This document shows positions 15,298 through 24,426 of a DNA stretch of 64,000 nt, in pieces. The notes beneath the pieces were generated by a model that was not told the origin of the DNA, ran no database searches, and saw only the letters and a list, made by a program, of their open reading frames with translations. The position numbers were made by a program, and so were the translations under genes. Position 1 is the stretch's first letter, and every line of letters begins with the position of its first letter. The stretch is from Calothrix sp. NIES-2100 (GTDB taxonomy: Bacteria > Cyanobacteriota > Cyanobacteriia > Cyanobacteriales > Nostocaceae): NCBI RefSeq assembly GCF_002368195.1, contig NZ_AP018178.1:2240238-2304237 (forward strand). Direction: 5' to 3'.

Positions 15298-16329
15298 TTA
15301 AGCATTTTCAAAACCTGTGACCAGTTGTCTGACATTTTCATCCAAAGCTGCAACATAGTAACCACCCTCTTGCACAAATAAAGTCGGCAGTTGAAGTGAC
15401 TTAATTTTTCTGCCAATTTCATTGTATGACGTAGACTCAAGCGCAAAACACCCTAGCGAGTCAGATTTAAACGTGTCAAAGCCAGTTGCTACGATTGAGG
15501 CTTCTGCTTTAAAGTTTGATATGACCTCAATAGCTTGCTCTAAAGCTGGGATATAAGCAGCTTCATTCGTGCCTGGAGGTAAAGGAATATTCAAATTATA
15601 CTTTTCGCCTGCGCCAGCACCACGTTCGCTGTCAAAGCCAGTATAAAAGGGATAAAAATTTGCTGGATGACCGTGAATTGAGATTGTGAAAACGTCACGG
15701 CGCTGATAAAAAATCTGCTGTGTACCGTTACCATGATGCATGTCAATATCGAGGATTGCAACTTTGGAAAACTGTTTGCGGAGTTCTTGGGCTGCGATCG
15801 CGGCATTATTCAAAAAGCACATACCCATTGCTTTATCCTGGGAAGCATGATGTCCGCTTGGTCTACACAAAGTATAAATAGCAGCATCTCCCTCTCGCAG
15901 ACACGTTACTCCTGCAATCACCGCAGATACACTCCCCAATGCATTTCTCCAAGTATATTCACCGATAGGGGCTGCACAATCAGCGATGTACCAACCCGCC
16001 ATAGCAACTGGATTGTCGTTAAACTGAGCTATCTGGCGATGGGGGAAAATGTTTGGTACTATTTCCGTACTAGCATCTGGCATTTGTGACCAGTTTGACC
16101 AAGCATTTTCCAGATACTTAACATAAGCTTTGTCATGAACTGCCAGAATATATGGGTGCAAGTCTAGCTCACAAGGCAATACCGAAATTATCTCACATCC
16201 AGCCTGTTCCAGTCCGGCAAGAATTTTACTACCTCTTTGTGCCACATCTGGATGTTCGACAAAGTTTCCTCGCCGGAGGAATCTTGCAGGCCCTGGAGCA
16301 TCAAAATAAGGGCTAAGTACCGTTCTCAT
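15298..16329 (-). CDS. Histone deacetylase family / acetylpolyamine amidohydrolase-like
   Basis: This 343-residue zinc hydrolase is of the arginase-deacetylase superfamily. The catalytic dyad and metal region show as CRPSGHHASQDKAMG, then ILDIDMHHGNGTQQIF and a further ligand in ATGFDTFKSDSLG, with a closing VQEGGYY. The N-terminal LRRGNFVEHPD and overall length match bacterial acetylpolyamine amidohydrolases rather than eukaryotic histone deacetylases. The likely substrate is an acetylated polyamine or other small amide. Confidence 0.88.
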   Translation of the reverse strand: MRTVLSPYFDAPGPARFLRRGNFVEHPDVAQRGSKILAGLEQAGCEIISVLPCELDLHPYILAVHDKAYVKYLENAWSNWSQMPDASTEIVPNIFPHRQIAQFNDNPVAMAGWYIADCAAPIGEYTWRNALGSVSAVIAGVTCLREGDAAIYTLCRPSGHHASQDKAMGMCFLNNAAIAAQELRKQFSKVAILDIDMHHGNGTQQIFYQRRDVFTISIHGHPANFYPFYTGFDSERGAGAGEKYNLNIPLPPGTNEAAYIPALEQAIEVISNFKAEASIVATGFDTFKSDSLGCFALESTSYNEIGRKIKSLQLPTLFVQEGGYYVAALDENVRQLVTGFENA

Positions 16330-16476
16330 ATTTTCTATCTGAGTTTTGAATATTTGTTGCGCCTACGTTCTCGAAAACCATAGAAATATATCTATGTCGT
16401 TCTTTGGTTAGATATGCGAAATATTAACTTATGCAACAGTATATTTTGAACCCAGAAAGCTATTTAGAGGTAAATC

Positions 16477-17049
16477 GTGTTTATTGACTACATCACACTT
16501 ATGTTGATCAATATGGTAGCTGGGTTATTTTTACTCGCCGATTACGTATATCGAGGGATAGATAGCGATCGCCAGAAACGGTGGGTTCCTGGTTTTGGGA
16601 TTACAGGGGCGATCGCATTGACAACTGGGTTACACATGACCTTTACCTGGCCGATTACAGGTAGTTTTAACATCGCTTTTGGGGAAACGACGCTTTTATT
16701 TGGCATATTGTTTATTGGTAGTGCGATCGCTCTTTCCTTCGGCTGGGATCTAGCCACACTAGCAATTTACGCATTCTTCGCTGGTTCAGTTGCAATTGTT
16801 ATCGGTATCCGCATCATCAACTTAGGGATGACACAGCAACCATTAATGTCGGGAATCGGCTTTATTCTCACCGGCTTGAGTGGCGTTTGTGCCGCACCAA
16901 CTCTTTACTGGAAAACAAACCGAACTTGGCGGTTAATTGGTGTAGCAGTATTAATTATAGCAGCATTGATTTGGGCATTTACTGGTTATTTAGCTTACTG
17001 GAATCATCTAGAAAGTTTCCAAAAGTGGGTTCCAACGCCCATGCGTTAA
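16477..17049 (+). CDS. DUF981 family membrane protein
   Basis: This 190-residue integral membrane protein has about six hydrophobic helices, and the N-terminus (TLMLINMVAGLFLLADYVYRG) is typical of DUF981. It starts with GTG, supported by AGAGG upstream. The function of this family is unknown. It stands alone, diverges from the deacetylase-like gene and converges on the U32 peptidase gene. Confidence 0.8.
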   Translation: MFIDYITLMLINMVAGLFLLADYVYRGIDSDRQKRWVPGFGITGAIALTTGLHMTFTWPITGSFNIAFGETTLLFGILFIGSAIALSFGWDLATLAIYAFFAGSVAIVIGIRIINLGMTQQPLMSGIGFILTGLSGVCAAPTLYWKTNRTWRLIGVAVLIIAALIWAFTGYLAYWNHLESFQKWVPTPMR

Positions 17050-17160
17050 ACCTATCCCGCCCCTGGAAGGGCGGTTGTCCCTTGTCTCTCTTACCCGTTG
17101 AAAAAGGGGGTTTCCCGCCGTCTTTGATGAATAACTCCGGATTTACTCCAACCCTAAAAT

Positions 17161-19845
17161 TTATCTGACTGGAGAAAATCCCATCGGTCCACGAGTGACA
17201 CCAAGCTGATTTTGCAGCTTTAACTCCCGCCAAAGTTGGGAACCTGTAATCTCACCTTGTAGGAGTTGACGGTAGCAATGTATTGTTTTACTCACTTGCT
17301 CTGGTGACTCATTGACAAACTCAATGCGGAATTGCCTCAATCCCAAATTTATCAGGCGCTGTACGTACTCGGCTCCTGTTTGGGCAGTGCCGTTAAATAC
17401 AGTATTGCGACAACCGACATCTGCTTTCAGGACATGTTCACTACCCACGCGATCGCGCAATTTTACTTCTTGTTTTTCACAGGGTCTTCCACAGTTAGTG
17501 TAATCTGTCCCCGTAGAAAGAAAAGCACAAAATACACAATGCTCCATGTGGAACATCGGCATATGTTGGTGAATTGTCACTTCCAACCACTGGGGTGGAC
17601 AACTAGTCAGCAGGTCTTCGAGTTGAGTAATATTTAGGTCGTAGGATGCGGTTAACCGTTCTAAACCATAGCGCTGTTGAAAGTAATCTGCGGTTAAAGC
17701 GTTAGCAACATTGAGTGAAAAATCTCCGATACAACGGTCTGAAGAAAAGAATTCTAGCTGATCATAATTGCGCACCAGATAACCATCTGCATTACAGTCA
17801 CGCACTTGTTGCAAAATCCAGTTTTCCCCAGGTTTGGTAATTCGGGGAGGCGCAACCCAGATAGAGGGGATGGTTGACGGTTGACTGTTGACTGTTGACT
17901 GTTGACGGTTGACGGTTGACGGTTGATTTACTGGTTCTTTTTCTTGTCCTCCTTGTCTCCCTTGTCCTCCTTGTCCTCCTTTTCCCCCTTGTCCCCCTTG
18001 TCCCCCTTGTCCCCCTTGACGCACTATCTGCACTGCTTCTCGATAAAAGCGGGGGTCTTCAAATTCACAGTACAGTGTCTGAATTCCCGCTTGAAGTGCC
18101 GCTTGGAGTTGCTTGAGGTTGCGGACTAAAACAATGAGTGAGGGGGATGAAGAAGACGCGGGGAGGGGGAGATGCTCTGACGCGGGGAGTAGGTTTTGAA
18201 AAGATACATCAGAACGTAGTTCCCAGCGTTGGGGTTGACTGCGTAACTCTGCTAACTGAGATACTAGATCTCGCCGCATTTTGTTCAACTCACTCACGGG
18301 TATCATCACCGCGCCACTGAGGTGATTGGTGAGCTTTCCTAAACAGAAGGGAGTATTACCCAGACGACCAAATTGTTCTTGTAAGCGTTCTGTGGTTAGG
18401 GGTTTGGTGTGTGCTTCGACTAGGGATATTGTAGAATCCACCTGGACTACATGACCTTGTTGATCGCGGGCGATCGCAGTTAATGGTTGATCGATTTCGC
18501 CATAAATCTCTAAGTCAATCGGACGCTGAAATTGGGGATTTTCACCCGCAAAACTTTGCCGTAATTGCTTATCCAGTTCTGGATCGCTAGTTTTCCAAAC
18601 GCGATCGCCTATATGTACCCGGCGGAAATTGAGGTCACTGCGACCAAAACTCAGCAATGTCTCCCTTCCCTTGGGCGTGACTGCATACACTCGCCCACCT
18701 TCTTCCTTCGCCTCTGGATGACCGGAATCGAAGACAATTCCATCCCCTGGTTTAACTGGTGCTTCTAATCTAATTGCTACCTGTTCATTACTAATGCGGA
18801 TAACTTCACCCAGGTATACCCCGCGCTTCTTCCCAAACCGCCCATGAACTAATTCCTGATTGTTAATTCCCCCAAACCAACCTGTGTAAATCCCGCGAGA
18901 AAACGCCATTTCCAAGTTATATCGTTCCCGATTAGACTCCGCGTCAGAGCGTCCCCGCGTCAGAGCGTCCCTTTCTTCCATCGCCCGATCCAACGCTTCC
19001 CGATAAACACGAGTAACATTAGCCACATACTCTGGTGTTTTCAGACGACCTTCAATTTTCAGAGAAGTTACCCCTGACTTCACCAAATCAGGCAGAACTT
19101 CCAACCCTGCTAGGTCTTGGGGACTGAGGAGATATTTGCGATCGCCTAAATTTACAACTTCCCCGTTAGCGATTAACTCGTAGGGCATTCGGCAAGCTTG
19201 GGCACATTCACCCCGATTGGCAGAACGCCCGCCTAAAGCTTCACTCGTCAAACACTGACCGGAATAAGCGACGCACAAAGCACCGTGAACAAAGACTTCT
19301 AAAGGTAAAGAAGCTTGTTTCTGCTGGATTTGCTGTTGAATTTTATTGATTTCCTTCAGGGAACATTCACGGGCTAGCACCACCAAATGACAACCGAGGG
19401 ACTTAGCAAAATCCACCCCAGCTGCACTAGTGATCGTCATCTGCGTAGAAGCATGGATAGGGAAATCAGGTGATAGGTGACGAATGAGACGACATAAACC
19501 CACATCTTGCACAATCATCGCATCCACACCTGCGGCAATAATTGAGCGAAGATACTGCTCTACCTCTGGTAGTTCCTGGGGGAAAATGAGTGTATTGACT
19601 GTCACATAGCCCTTCACACCTCTCAGGTGGAGAAATGCCATTAATTCGGGTAAATCCGCCTCAGTAAAATTTTGTGCCCGCATTCTAGCGTTGAACCGAT
19701 CCAAACCAAAGTAAATCGCATCCGCCCCATTTTCCACAGCAGCTTTGGCGCATTCCCAATTACCTGCTGGTGCGAGTAGTTCCGGGCGTTGTCGGGTGAG
19801 TGAGTTGGGTTGAGTTTGAGGGCTGTGGGGGCGATCGCTTTTCAT
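17161..19845 (-). CDS. U32 family peptidase, RlhA-like
   Basis: This 894-residue protein begins with a U32 core (ELLAPAGNWECAKAAVENGADAIYFG) and has the Cys set of the family: CVAYSGQCLTSEALGG and GECAQACRMPYEL, then a second cluster, HCVFCAFLSTGTDYTNCGRPC. This layout matches E. coli RlhA, needed for C2501 hydroxylation of 23S rRNA, in a long two-domain form. Residues about 608-660 are a low-complexity Gly-Gln then STVN-rich insert built from simple repeats and absent from usual homologs. The ATG at 19845 is the natural start. Confidence 0.9.
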   Translation of the reverse strand: MKSDRPHSPQTQPNSLTRQRPELLAPAGNWECAKAAVENGADAIYFGLDRFNARMRAQNFTEADLPELMAFLHLRGVKGYVTVNTLIFPQELPEVEQYLRSIIAAGVDAMIVQDVGLCRLIRHLSPDFPIHASTQMTITSAAGVDFAKSLGCHLVVLARECSLKEINKIQQQIQQKQASLPLEVFVHGALCVAYSGQCLTSEALGGRSANRGECAQACRMPYELIANGEVVNLGDRKYLLSPQDLAGLEVLPDLVKSGVTSLKIEGRLKTPEYVANVTRVYREALDRAMEERDALTRGRSDAESNRERYNLEMAFSRGIYTGWFGGINNQELVHGRFGKKRGVYLGEVIRISNEQVAIRLEAPVKPGDGIVFDSGHPEAKEEGGRVYAVTPKGRETLLSFGRSDLNFRRVHIGDRVWKTSDPELDKQLRQSFAGENPQFQRPIDLEIYGEIDQPLTAIARDQQGHVVQVDSTISLVEAHTKPLTTERLQEQFGRLGNTPFCLGKLTNHLSGAVMIPVSELNKMRRDLVSQLAELRSQPQRWELRSDVSFQNLLPASEHLPLPASSSSPSLIVLVRNLKQLQAALQAGIQTLYCEFEDPRFYREAVQIVRQGGQGGQGGQGGKGGQGGQGRQGGQEKEPVNQPSTVNRQQSTVNSQPSTIPSIWVAPPRITKPGENWILQQVRDCNADGYLVRNYDQLEFFSSDRCIGDFSLNVANALTADYFQQRYGLERLTASYDLNITQLEDLLTSCPPQWLEVTIHQHMPMFHMEHCVFCAFLSTGTDYTNCGRPCEKQEVKLRDRVGSEHVLKADVGCRNTVFNGTAQTGAEYVQRLINLGLRQFRIEFVNESPEQVSKTIHCYRQLLQGEITGSQLWRELKLQNQLGVTRGPMGFSPVR
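17868..18022. repeat. Heptamer and nonamer simple repeats inside the U32 gene
   Basis: TTGACTG/TTGACGG heptamers (about 17872-17930) are followed by CCTTGTCCC-type nonamers (about 17945-18018). Together they encode the Gly-Gln and STVN-rich insert without breaking the frame. The same families occur in intergenic sites at 45401-45456 and 50650-50690 and inside mfd. Confidence 0.8.
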
Positions 19846-20003
19846 CAGGCTGGAGTAAGTTTAAGTAGCACCATAGTGATTTTATCGAAGATAGTCAGGG
19901 ATTGTGGGTGAAGAAGAGCGATCGCAATATTTATTCCTTTTGCAGAGGCAGGGGTTTCCCCGCCCTCTAAGACAACACCATATAAGGCATCAAGTAAAAA
20001 TAA

Positions 20004-20047
20004 GTAGTGCGAGCATCTTGCTCGCGCGGGCAAGATGCCCGCACTAC
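20004..20047. repeat. Long hairpin element
   Basis: The arms GTAGTGCGAGCATCTTGC and GCAAGATGCCCGCACTAC are nearly complementary. A related but altered element lies at 42109-42166. It is a dispersed palindrome in the gap downstream of the TctA-like gene. Confidence 0.7.
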
Positions 20048-20103
20048 AAATATTAAATTGTTCAACTTATTTTTACACGACTCCTAACTTCCAATCCGCT
20101 TGA

Positions 20104-21228
20104 CTAAAACAGATTCATGATTGGCAGAATTGCGATCGCAATTAAGTTGGACTCTTTTGGGGCTCCTGCTAGTCTAATCAACTTGTTTGTCAATAGACTA
20201 GTGATGGCGATGATGATGAACCAGCCATTTGACAAAAGGGTTAATATACTTATAGTTAGCAACACAATTAAGATGTTAACTACATAAGGTAAACTATTGT
20301 GGATAACTATGAAGATTTTTATCAAGTTATCAAACATCAGATAAACCAGAAGTGATAGAACACACGAAGCTCCTAGTATACCAACAGATTCCCATCTACC
20401 AAAATCTAAATTTAGTAATGCTGCTTGTGATGCGGCTGCACTTCTAGCACCACCTGTGCAGAGAAGGATTGCTAAGCCTATACTAGAGGCTATTCCATCT
20501 GCGATCGCTCCTCTGGCTGCAACAATTTCTGGTTTATCTTCTCCCTCATCCATTAGTCTGCACATTGCATTTGTAGGTAATCCCCATAACATTGAGGATA
20601 GTAATCCTGCTAATATGCCATCCCATGATTGAATAATATACTCTGTTGGTTCGGTTGAATTAAGCTCTATTTTTTTATAGTGGAAAAGTGATTGTAGAGA
20701 GTTTCCAATAAATAAAGAGCTTACTAATATAAACATGGGTTGCTCAATCGGTAAGTTGATTACAAGTACACTTAGAATACTTGTAATTATTAGTGAGAGA
20801 ACAGTTAGTTTTTTATCTTTTGATAGCCTGCTTATTTCTATCCAGATACCTAATGATATTGCAATTGCTAATCCTTTATGAACTTCTGTTATTTGAAACG
20901 CTGTCTTTCCTATACCAAGGATTAGGAAACTGCCAATAAAGCACCCTAGTATTTTTCCAGTTGTGTATGAACTTATATTAGTCCATACTAAATTAATAGG
21001 TTGACTATTGTTTTGTAGTTTATCTGGAAATTCTTCATCTCTGTTTCCTGTAAGTAAGCTAATTGCTTTAATTCCTGAGCTGGTTGCATCTATCCCTATA
21101 ATTAATCCACAGGCTAATTGTGGGTCAGGAATACTTAGTGATGCAAGTAGAATAAATCCTATATTAAATCCTGGTATGAGACCAAGTATTATTCCTACTA
21201 CACTTCCAATTAAGAGTCCAGTAATCAT
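20104..21228 (-). CDS. TctA-like polytopic membrane protein
   Basis: This 374-residue protein has about ten hydrophobic helices. The N-terminal LGLIPGFNIGFILLASLSI resembles the first motif of TctA (large permease of tripartite tricarboxylate transporters), and the internal GILAGLLSSMLWGLPTNAM looks like the inverted second copy. It is shorter than true TctA (about 500 residues) and closer in size to the archaeal-type TctA-like group. There is no TctB or TctC nearby. Its start overlaps the stop of the preceding secreted-protein gene by one base (TAATG), so the two are coupled. The base composition is AT-rich compared with neighbours. Confidence 0.6.
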   Translation of the reverse strand: MITGLLIGSVVGIILGLIPGFNIGFILLASLSIPDPQLACGLIIGIDATSSGIKAISLLTGNRDEEFPDKLQNNSQPINLVWTNISSYTTGKILGCFIGSFLILGIGKTAFQITEVHKGLAIAISLGIWIEISRLSKDKKLTVLSLIITSILSVLVINLPIEQPMFILVSSLFIGNSLQSLFHYKKIELNSTEPTEYIIQSWDGILAGLLSSMLWGLPTNAMCRLMDEGEDKPEIVAARGAIADGIASSIGLAILLCTGGARSAAASQAALLNLDFGRWESVGILGASCVLSLLVYLMFDNLIKIFIVIHNSLPYVVNILIVLLTISILTLLSNGWFIIIAITSLLTNKLIRLAGAPKESNLIAIAILPIMNLF

Positions 21229-21824
21229 TAGTTCTCAACTGCCAATACTTCTTTTGTGGTTTCTGAATAGTAGATTGTGTTGTTTCCTAGTTTTAACTGG
21301 CTGTTCAATTTTTTGCTAATTTTAAGTCTTTCAATGTAAGGAATTTTTCCTTCATCTATATTTCTGAACTCTAGGTAGTCTCCGTTATCAACATTTGGTA
21401 TTGTTCCAATTGTTAGTTTAATCATTTTTGGTTTTTCTATATTTCCAGAAGTATCTACTACTGAGTAGTCAAATTCAGGTAAACCTATTCCTTCTACTGA
21501 ATAATCATTAATTACTTTTACAGGCACTTTAACTCGATTACCTGGGGTACCCATTTCGTTTAATTGGTTATATCTTTGATAAACCATTATGTGGCATCCT
21601 TGGGAACCTTCTGTTAGAGTTACTATTGCTTTACCACTACCAGGTGAGGATTTTTCTACTGAAACCACAACTCCTTTTAAAATTCCTCGTTCCCCAGCTT
21701 TTAGCTCACACAGATTTAGCAGCCCTGATTTTTTAGGTTGAGATGCCCCTAGATGCATAATCCCCAGACAGGAGATTAGTAGTAGCAAATTTAAGCCCAC
21801 TAGAAATCCCTTGTTTTTACTCAT
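21228..21824 (-). CDS. Secreted or anchored OB-like hypothetical protein
   Basis: This 198-residue protein has an N-terminal signal or anchor helix (LVGLNLLLLISCLGIMHLGA, with a Cys at the end of the helix). The beta-rich body has segments such as GILKGVVVSVEKSSPGSGKAIVTLTEGSQG, which read like an OB-fold nucleic-acid-binding or DUF-type barrel. It is the first gene of a pair with the TctA-like protein. AT-rich codon use suggests a different origin from the surrounding genes. The function is unknown. Confidence 0.6.
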   Translation of the reverse strand: MSKNKGFLVGLNLLLLISCLGIMHLGASQPKKSGLLNLCELKAGERGILKGVVVSVEKSSPGSGKAIVTLTEGSQGCHIMVYQRYNQLNEMGTPGNRVKVPVKVINDYSVEGIGLPEFDYSVVDTSGNIEKPKMIKLTIGTIPNVDNGDYLEFRNIDEGKIPYIERLKISKKLNSQLKLGNNTIYYSETTKEVLAVEN

Positions 21825-22057
21825 TTTAAACCCCAGCTAAATAAATATATACTCCTGTTAGTTCTTGAACCTCAGGAGACATAATTTTAGTTTGCTTAAC
21901 TGTGGCCTATATTGTCGTCAGTAATTTTTCTACTAGCAGAGAAGTTATAATAAATTTTTTAATTTATTACTGCATTGGGTATATTAAGGGATGTTAGATG
22001 ATGAACTTGTTTTACATGTCCTGAGTGGCCTTTACACTTGAGGTAGTAAAAATTTAT

Positions 22058-22257
22058 TTACACTTCTGGGGTTTCTTTGATTTCTGCAAAGTAGCCGTCT
22101 TTTTTTAAATACTTTTTTGCCAGATTTCTAAGGCTAATTTATCCCCACTTTGTAAAGATTCAATTAAAAAGTACGCTGTATTTACCATTTCATAATATAA
22201 CTCTAGAATAGAGATTTCTCCCTTAAAATCTGTTTTAGAGTAATTGACAAATGACAC
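22058..22257 (-). pseudogene. Possible frameshifted small gene
   Basis: A frame from GTG 22257 reads 50 codons, including ISILELYYEMVNTAYFLIES and LALEIWQKSI, then stops at 22105-22107. A second frame, entered around a run of seven A (minus strand), continues as KKYLKKDGYFAEIKETPEV to a stop at 22058. Both parts look protein-like, so one coding sequence broken in the homopolymer is suggested. The start overlaps a GACAAAT repeat, so the original 5' end may be gone. No family is recognised. Confidence 0.35.
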
Positions 22258-22278
22258 ATGAGCAATTACAAATTATTT

Positions 22279-23049
22279 TCAGACACCTGAACGATCGCCT
22301 GTCACATACTGGGAATCTTTGCTACCAATCTCAAGTTGAAAATCAGGCAAGATTTTATACGGCTTAAGAACTCTCTCAATATCTTTACGTACCGTATCCA
22401 AGCCATCACCATCAATAATACCATTGTCCCTAAGTGCACATACAAAAGTTTGCAGGCTTCCCTGTTCGGAACTTGGTAAAAACGGGTGCTGGAGGATAAA
22501 GCGAATAATTGCGATTAACCGTTGGAAAGTGGCGACATCAGAATAAGCGTGAGGAGGTGAAACAGAGATGGGGGAATGGGGAGAAACGATGGGAATAAAA
22601 GCAGATGCAGAGATAGTATTGATGTTAATTAGAGAATTTTCTTGTAACCAGTGTAAATCAGAAGCGATCGCCTGGGCATCAGCGTAGATATGACCGGACA
22701 ATTTGCCGATGATAGCGGTAATTTCCGCTAACGCGCTGGTAAATTGGGGAACATCACCAAATATACCTTCGAGGATACTCGGGTTAGTAGCTTGTAAATT
22801 CCCAATTCCGGGATAGCGAATAATCAGCGAAATGAGATACATTAAGCGTTCAAAATCTAGCAACCGAATGTAAGCGTGAAAAGTTAAATAGCGATCGCGG
22901 TTAGTGCGATTGATGAGACTATGGGGTAAAAGTTGGATTTGGTTGAAAATTTGGGAAATATCAAAATTTGGGGAATTGACATCAACTTTCTTGACAGTCG
23001 CAAAACCTTCAGCAGTGATGGGGGGGAAGTTTTGCAAAGATGCATACAT
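22279..23049 (-). CDS. Hypothetical protein next to an IS605-type element
   Basis: I do not recognise this 256-residue protein. It is predicted to be helical, with conserved-looking blocks FDISQIFNQIQLLPHSLINR, RLLDFERLMYLISLIIRYPG and, near the end, LDTVRKDIERVLKPYKILPDF. There is no signal peptide or catalytic motif. A Ser/Pro-rich linker (PIVSPHSPISVSPPHAYSD) separates two helical parts. Its start codon is only about ten bases from the right end of a transposase-less IS200/IS605-like element, so its promoter, and perhaps its N-terminus, has been replaced by that insertion. Confidence 0.65.
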   Translation of the reverse strand: MYASLQNFPPITAEGFATVKKVDVNSPNFDISQIFNQIQLLPHSLINRTNRDRYLTFHAYIRLLDFERLMYLISLIIRYPGIGNLQATNPSILEGIFGDVPQFTSALAEITAIIGKLSGHIYADAQAIASDLHWLQENSLININTISASAFIPIVSPHSPISVSPPHAYSDVATFQRLIAIIRFILQHPFLPSSEQGSLQTFVCALRDNGIIDGDGLDTVRKDIERVLKPYKILPDFQLEIGSKDSQYVTGDRSGV

Positions 23050-23057
23050 ACTTTCAT

Positions 23058-23470
23058 TGACACTCCTCGACCTAAAGGTACGAGGATTCTTGGTTCAGCG
23101 AGTCCACTTAGACTAGGCTCCTTGCGTTACCTAACCCAGAGGTGGTTCTCTCCCCAAGCTTTAACTTCCGGTATGCCCTACCGTAGTTGCGTTGCTGAGG
23201 CAATGCGCCCTTGCGGTTTCCCGACTTGAAGCAACTGCCGTGCAAAATTTGTTTTTTGTTTAATGCTGGTAGTCTAGCTCCTGTGAATCTTTTACCTACT
23301 TTCAGGTTGTGCAAAAGCACGCTCTAGAGCAACTTGTAGAACCCCCTAGATTCAGTTGTCAAGGTACAGCGTCTACGTGTTAGGTAGCAATCGGGTTTTT
23401 AAACAGGTTGATTACCCGTCCTGTTCAAGTCATTTTACCATTAAAGTCGCCCTTCCAGGGCGAGGTTTTA
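23058..23470 (-). mobile_element. Transposase-less IS200/IS605-type element with omega-RNA-like end
   Basis: Read on the minus strand, it starts with a short stem (TCGCCC at 23447-23452 with GGGCGA at 23458-23463). It ends in a structured GC-rich stretch, about 23070-23235, finishing with the stem CCTCG/CGAGG at 23065-23085. The 3' block (GGGGAGAGAACCACCTCTGG, then GGAGCCTAGTCTAAG) resembles the 3' end and right end of Nostoc tnpB elements, where the omega RNA is made. No tnpA or tnpB frame survives in about 410 bases. The family assignment is from memory of such ends. Confidence 0.6.
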
Positions 23471-23491
23471 GACCCAAATTTTCGATAATTT

Positions 23492-23584
23492 AGGACTTAC
23501 GCAAAAAAACTTTCAAACTCTTATTTCTCCGTGTACTCTGCGTCCTGGAGCGGTTTGTTTTTCCGTTACTTGTGCGTAAGTCCT
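23492..23584. repeat. Short TIR element, family B, copy 1
   Basis: The ends AGGACTTACGCA and TGCGTAAGTCCT are inverted. About 70 bases of non-coding sequence lie between, with a CT-rich middle. The same ends bound an unrelated middle at 34272-34368, and a lone end occurs at 29023-29037. Confidence 0.75.
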
Positions 23585-23834
23585 GTAATTGATTGAATCG
23601 GTATAAAGTCTGGTTTGAGTTGAATCCGTTTCCATTAATTCACTCCTTAAAAACAGCAGCGATATGTCTAGAATCTCGCAAATTACAAAATATTTAAATT
23701 TCCATTAATTCTACTTCTCAAAAACAGCAGCCACCAAGTTGAAACTGATAACGATAAATTCATACTCACATAAAATTGGTATTACGTACTAATAAGTTAT
23801 ACCAATTTGAAAAAACAATGTGACAGATGGGTAG

Positions 23835-24057
23835 GGGCACAGCAGTGCTCATACGTGTCAACTTAACGCGAAACCCTTGCCAAGACTTGATGAGCGAATT
23901 CTCTCACTTAAAATCAAGATCCGCGTTACCCCACCCCGGCTTTGCTGACGCAAAACCTCCCCTCCCCGTTTACGGGGAGGGGATTGAGGGGTGGGGTAAA
24001 ACGCTTGTGGGATAAGCCTTTTAACTTAAGTTGACACCAATGAGCAGTGCTGTGCCC
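23835..24057. mobile_element. MITE-like element, copy 2
   Basis: This 223-bp unit has terminal inverted repeats GGGCACAGCAGTGCTCAT and the complement, and the GC-rich hairpin (CCCCTCCCCG with CGGGGAGGGG) in the middle. It lacks the outer TTACAG arms of copies 1 and 3, so it shows the minimal unit. The middle is nearly identical to copy 3 but runs in the opposite orientation to copy 1. Confidence 0.82.
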
Positions 24058-24426
24058 AGAGAATGATTTATATGTCGCAAACATTTTTTGAATCGGGATT
24101 AGTAGCAAAGTTAAAAGATATCGCAGATTCTTTTGAGTGAGGTTATCTGCGCTTAACCTAAAATATAATTATTCTTAACTCAATCGATGAATTTTTAATC
24201 TAGTTTATCTTTGGGTTAAAATTAGGCTGAATTTGCCATCGATCATGACAAAACTTAGTTACTGATAAAACTATCAATTATATATTTAAAAGTAGAGAAT
24301 TAATTAAGTTAAAATTGATATATTTTACATGTTGTTGATTTTGCTTTTCATAAATTTATCTTAGTTTTCTCTTAATAGAGATAAATCACTTTGTCTCCAT
24401 GAGATGAAAAAATTAAGGAGCAAATT
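24058..24426. other. AT-rich upstream region of the PhoX-like gene
   Basis: No gene is seen. The stretch is AT-rich and holds CTTAACCTAAA and CTTAACTCAAT at 24154 and 24175. These resemble single PhoB half-sites (CTTAACCT), but they are not spaced as a tandem Pho box. A real promoter probably lies in 24280-24400. Confidence 0.4.

Noticed and set aside
16887..17168. Frame across the end of the DUF981 gene
   Set aside because: It is out of frame with a clear membrane protein and ends in palindromic spacer sequence.
23628..23731. CRISPR array
   Set aside because: Only two diverged repeats and no cas genes; kept as a weak finding rather than a feature.
24154..24185. Pho box before the PhoX-like gene
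   Set aside because: Two CTTAAC words are not spaced at 11 bases as a cyanobacterial Pho box needs, so the site is not supported.
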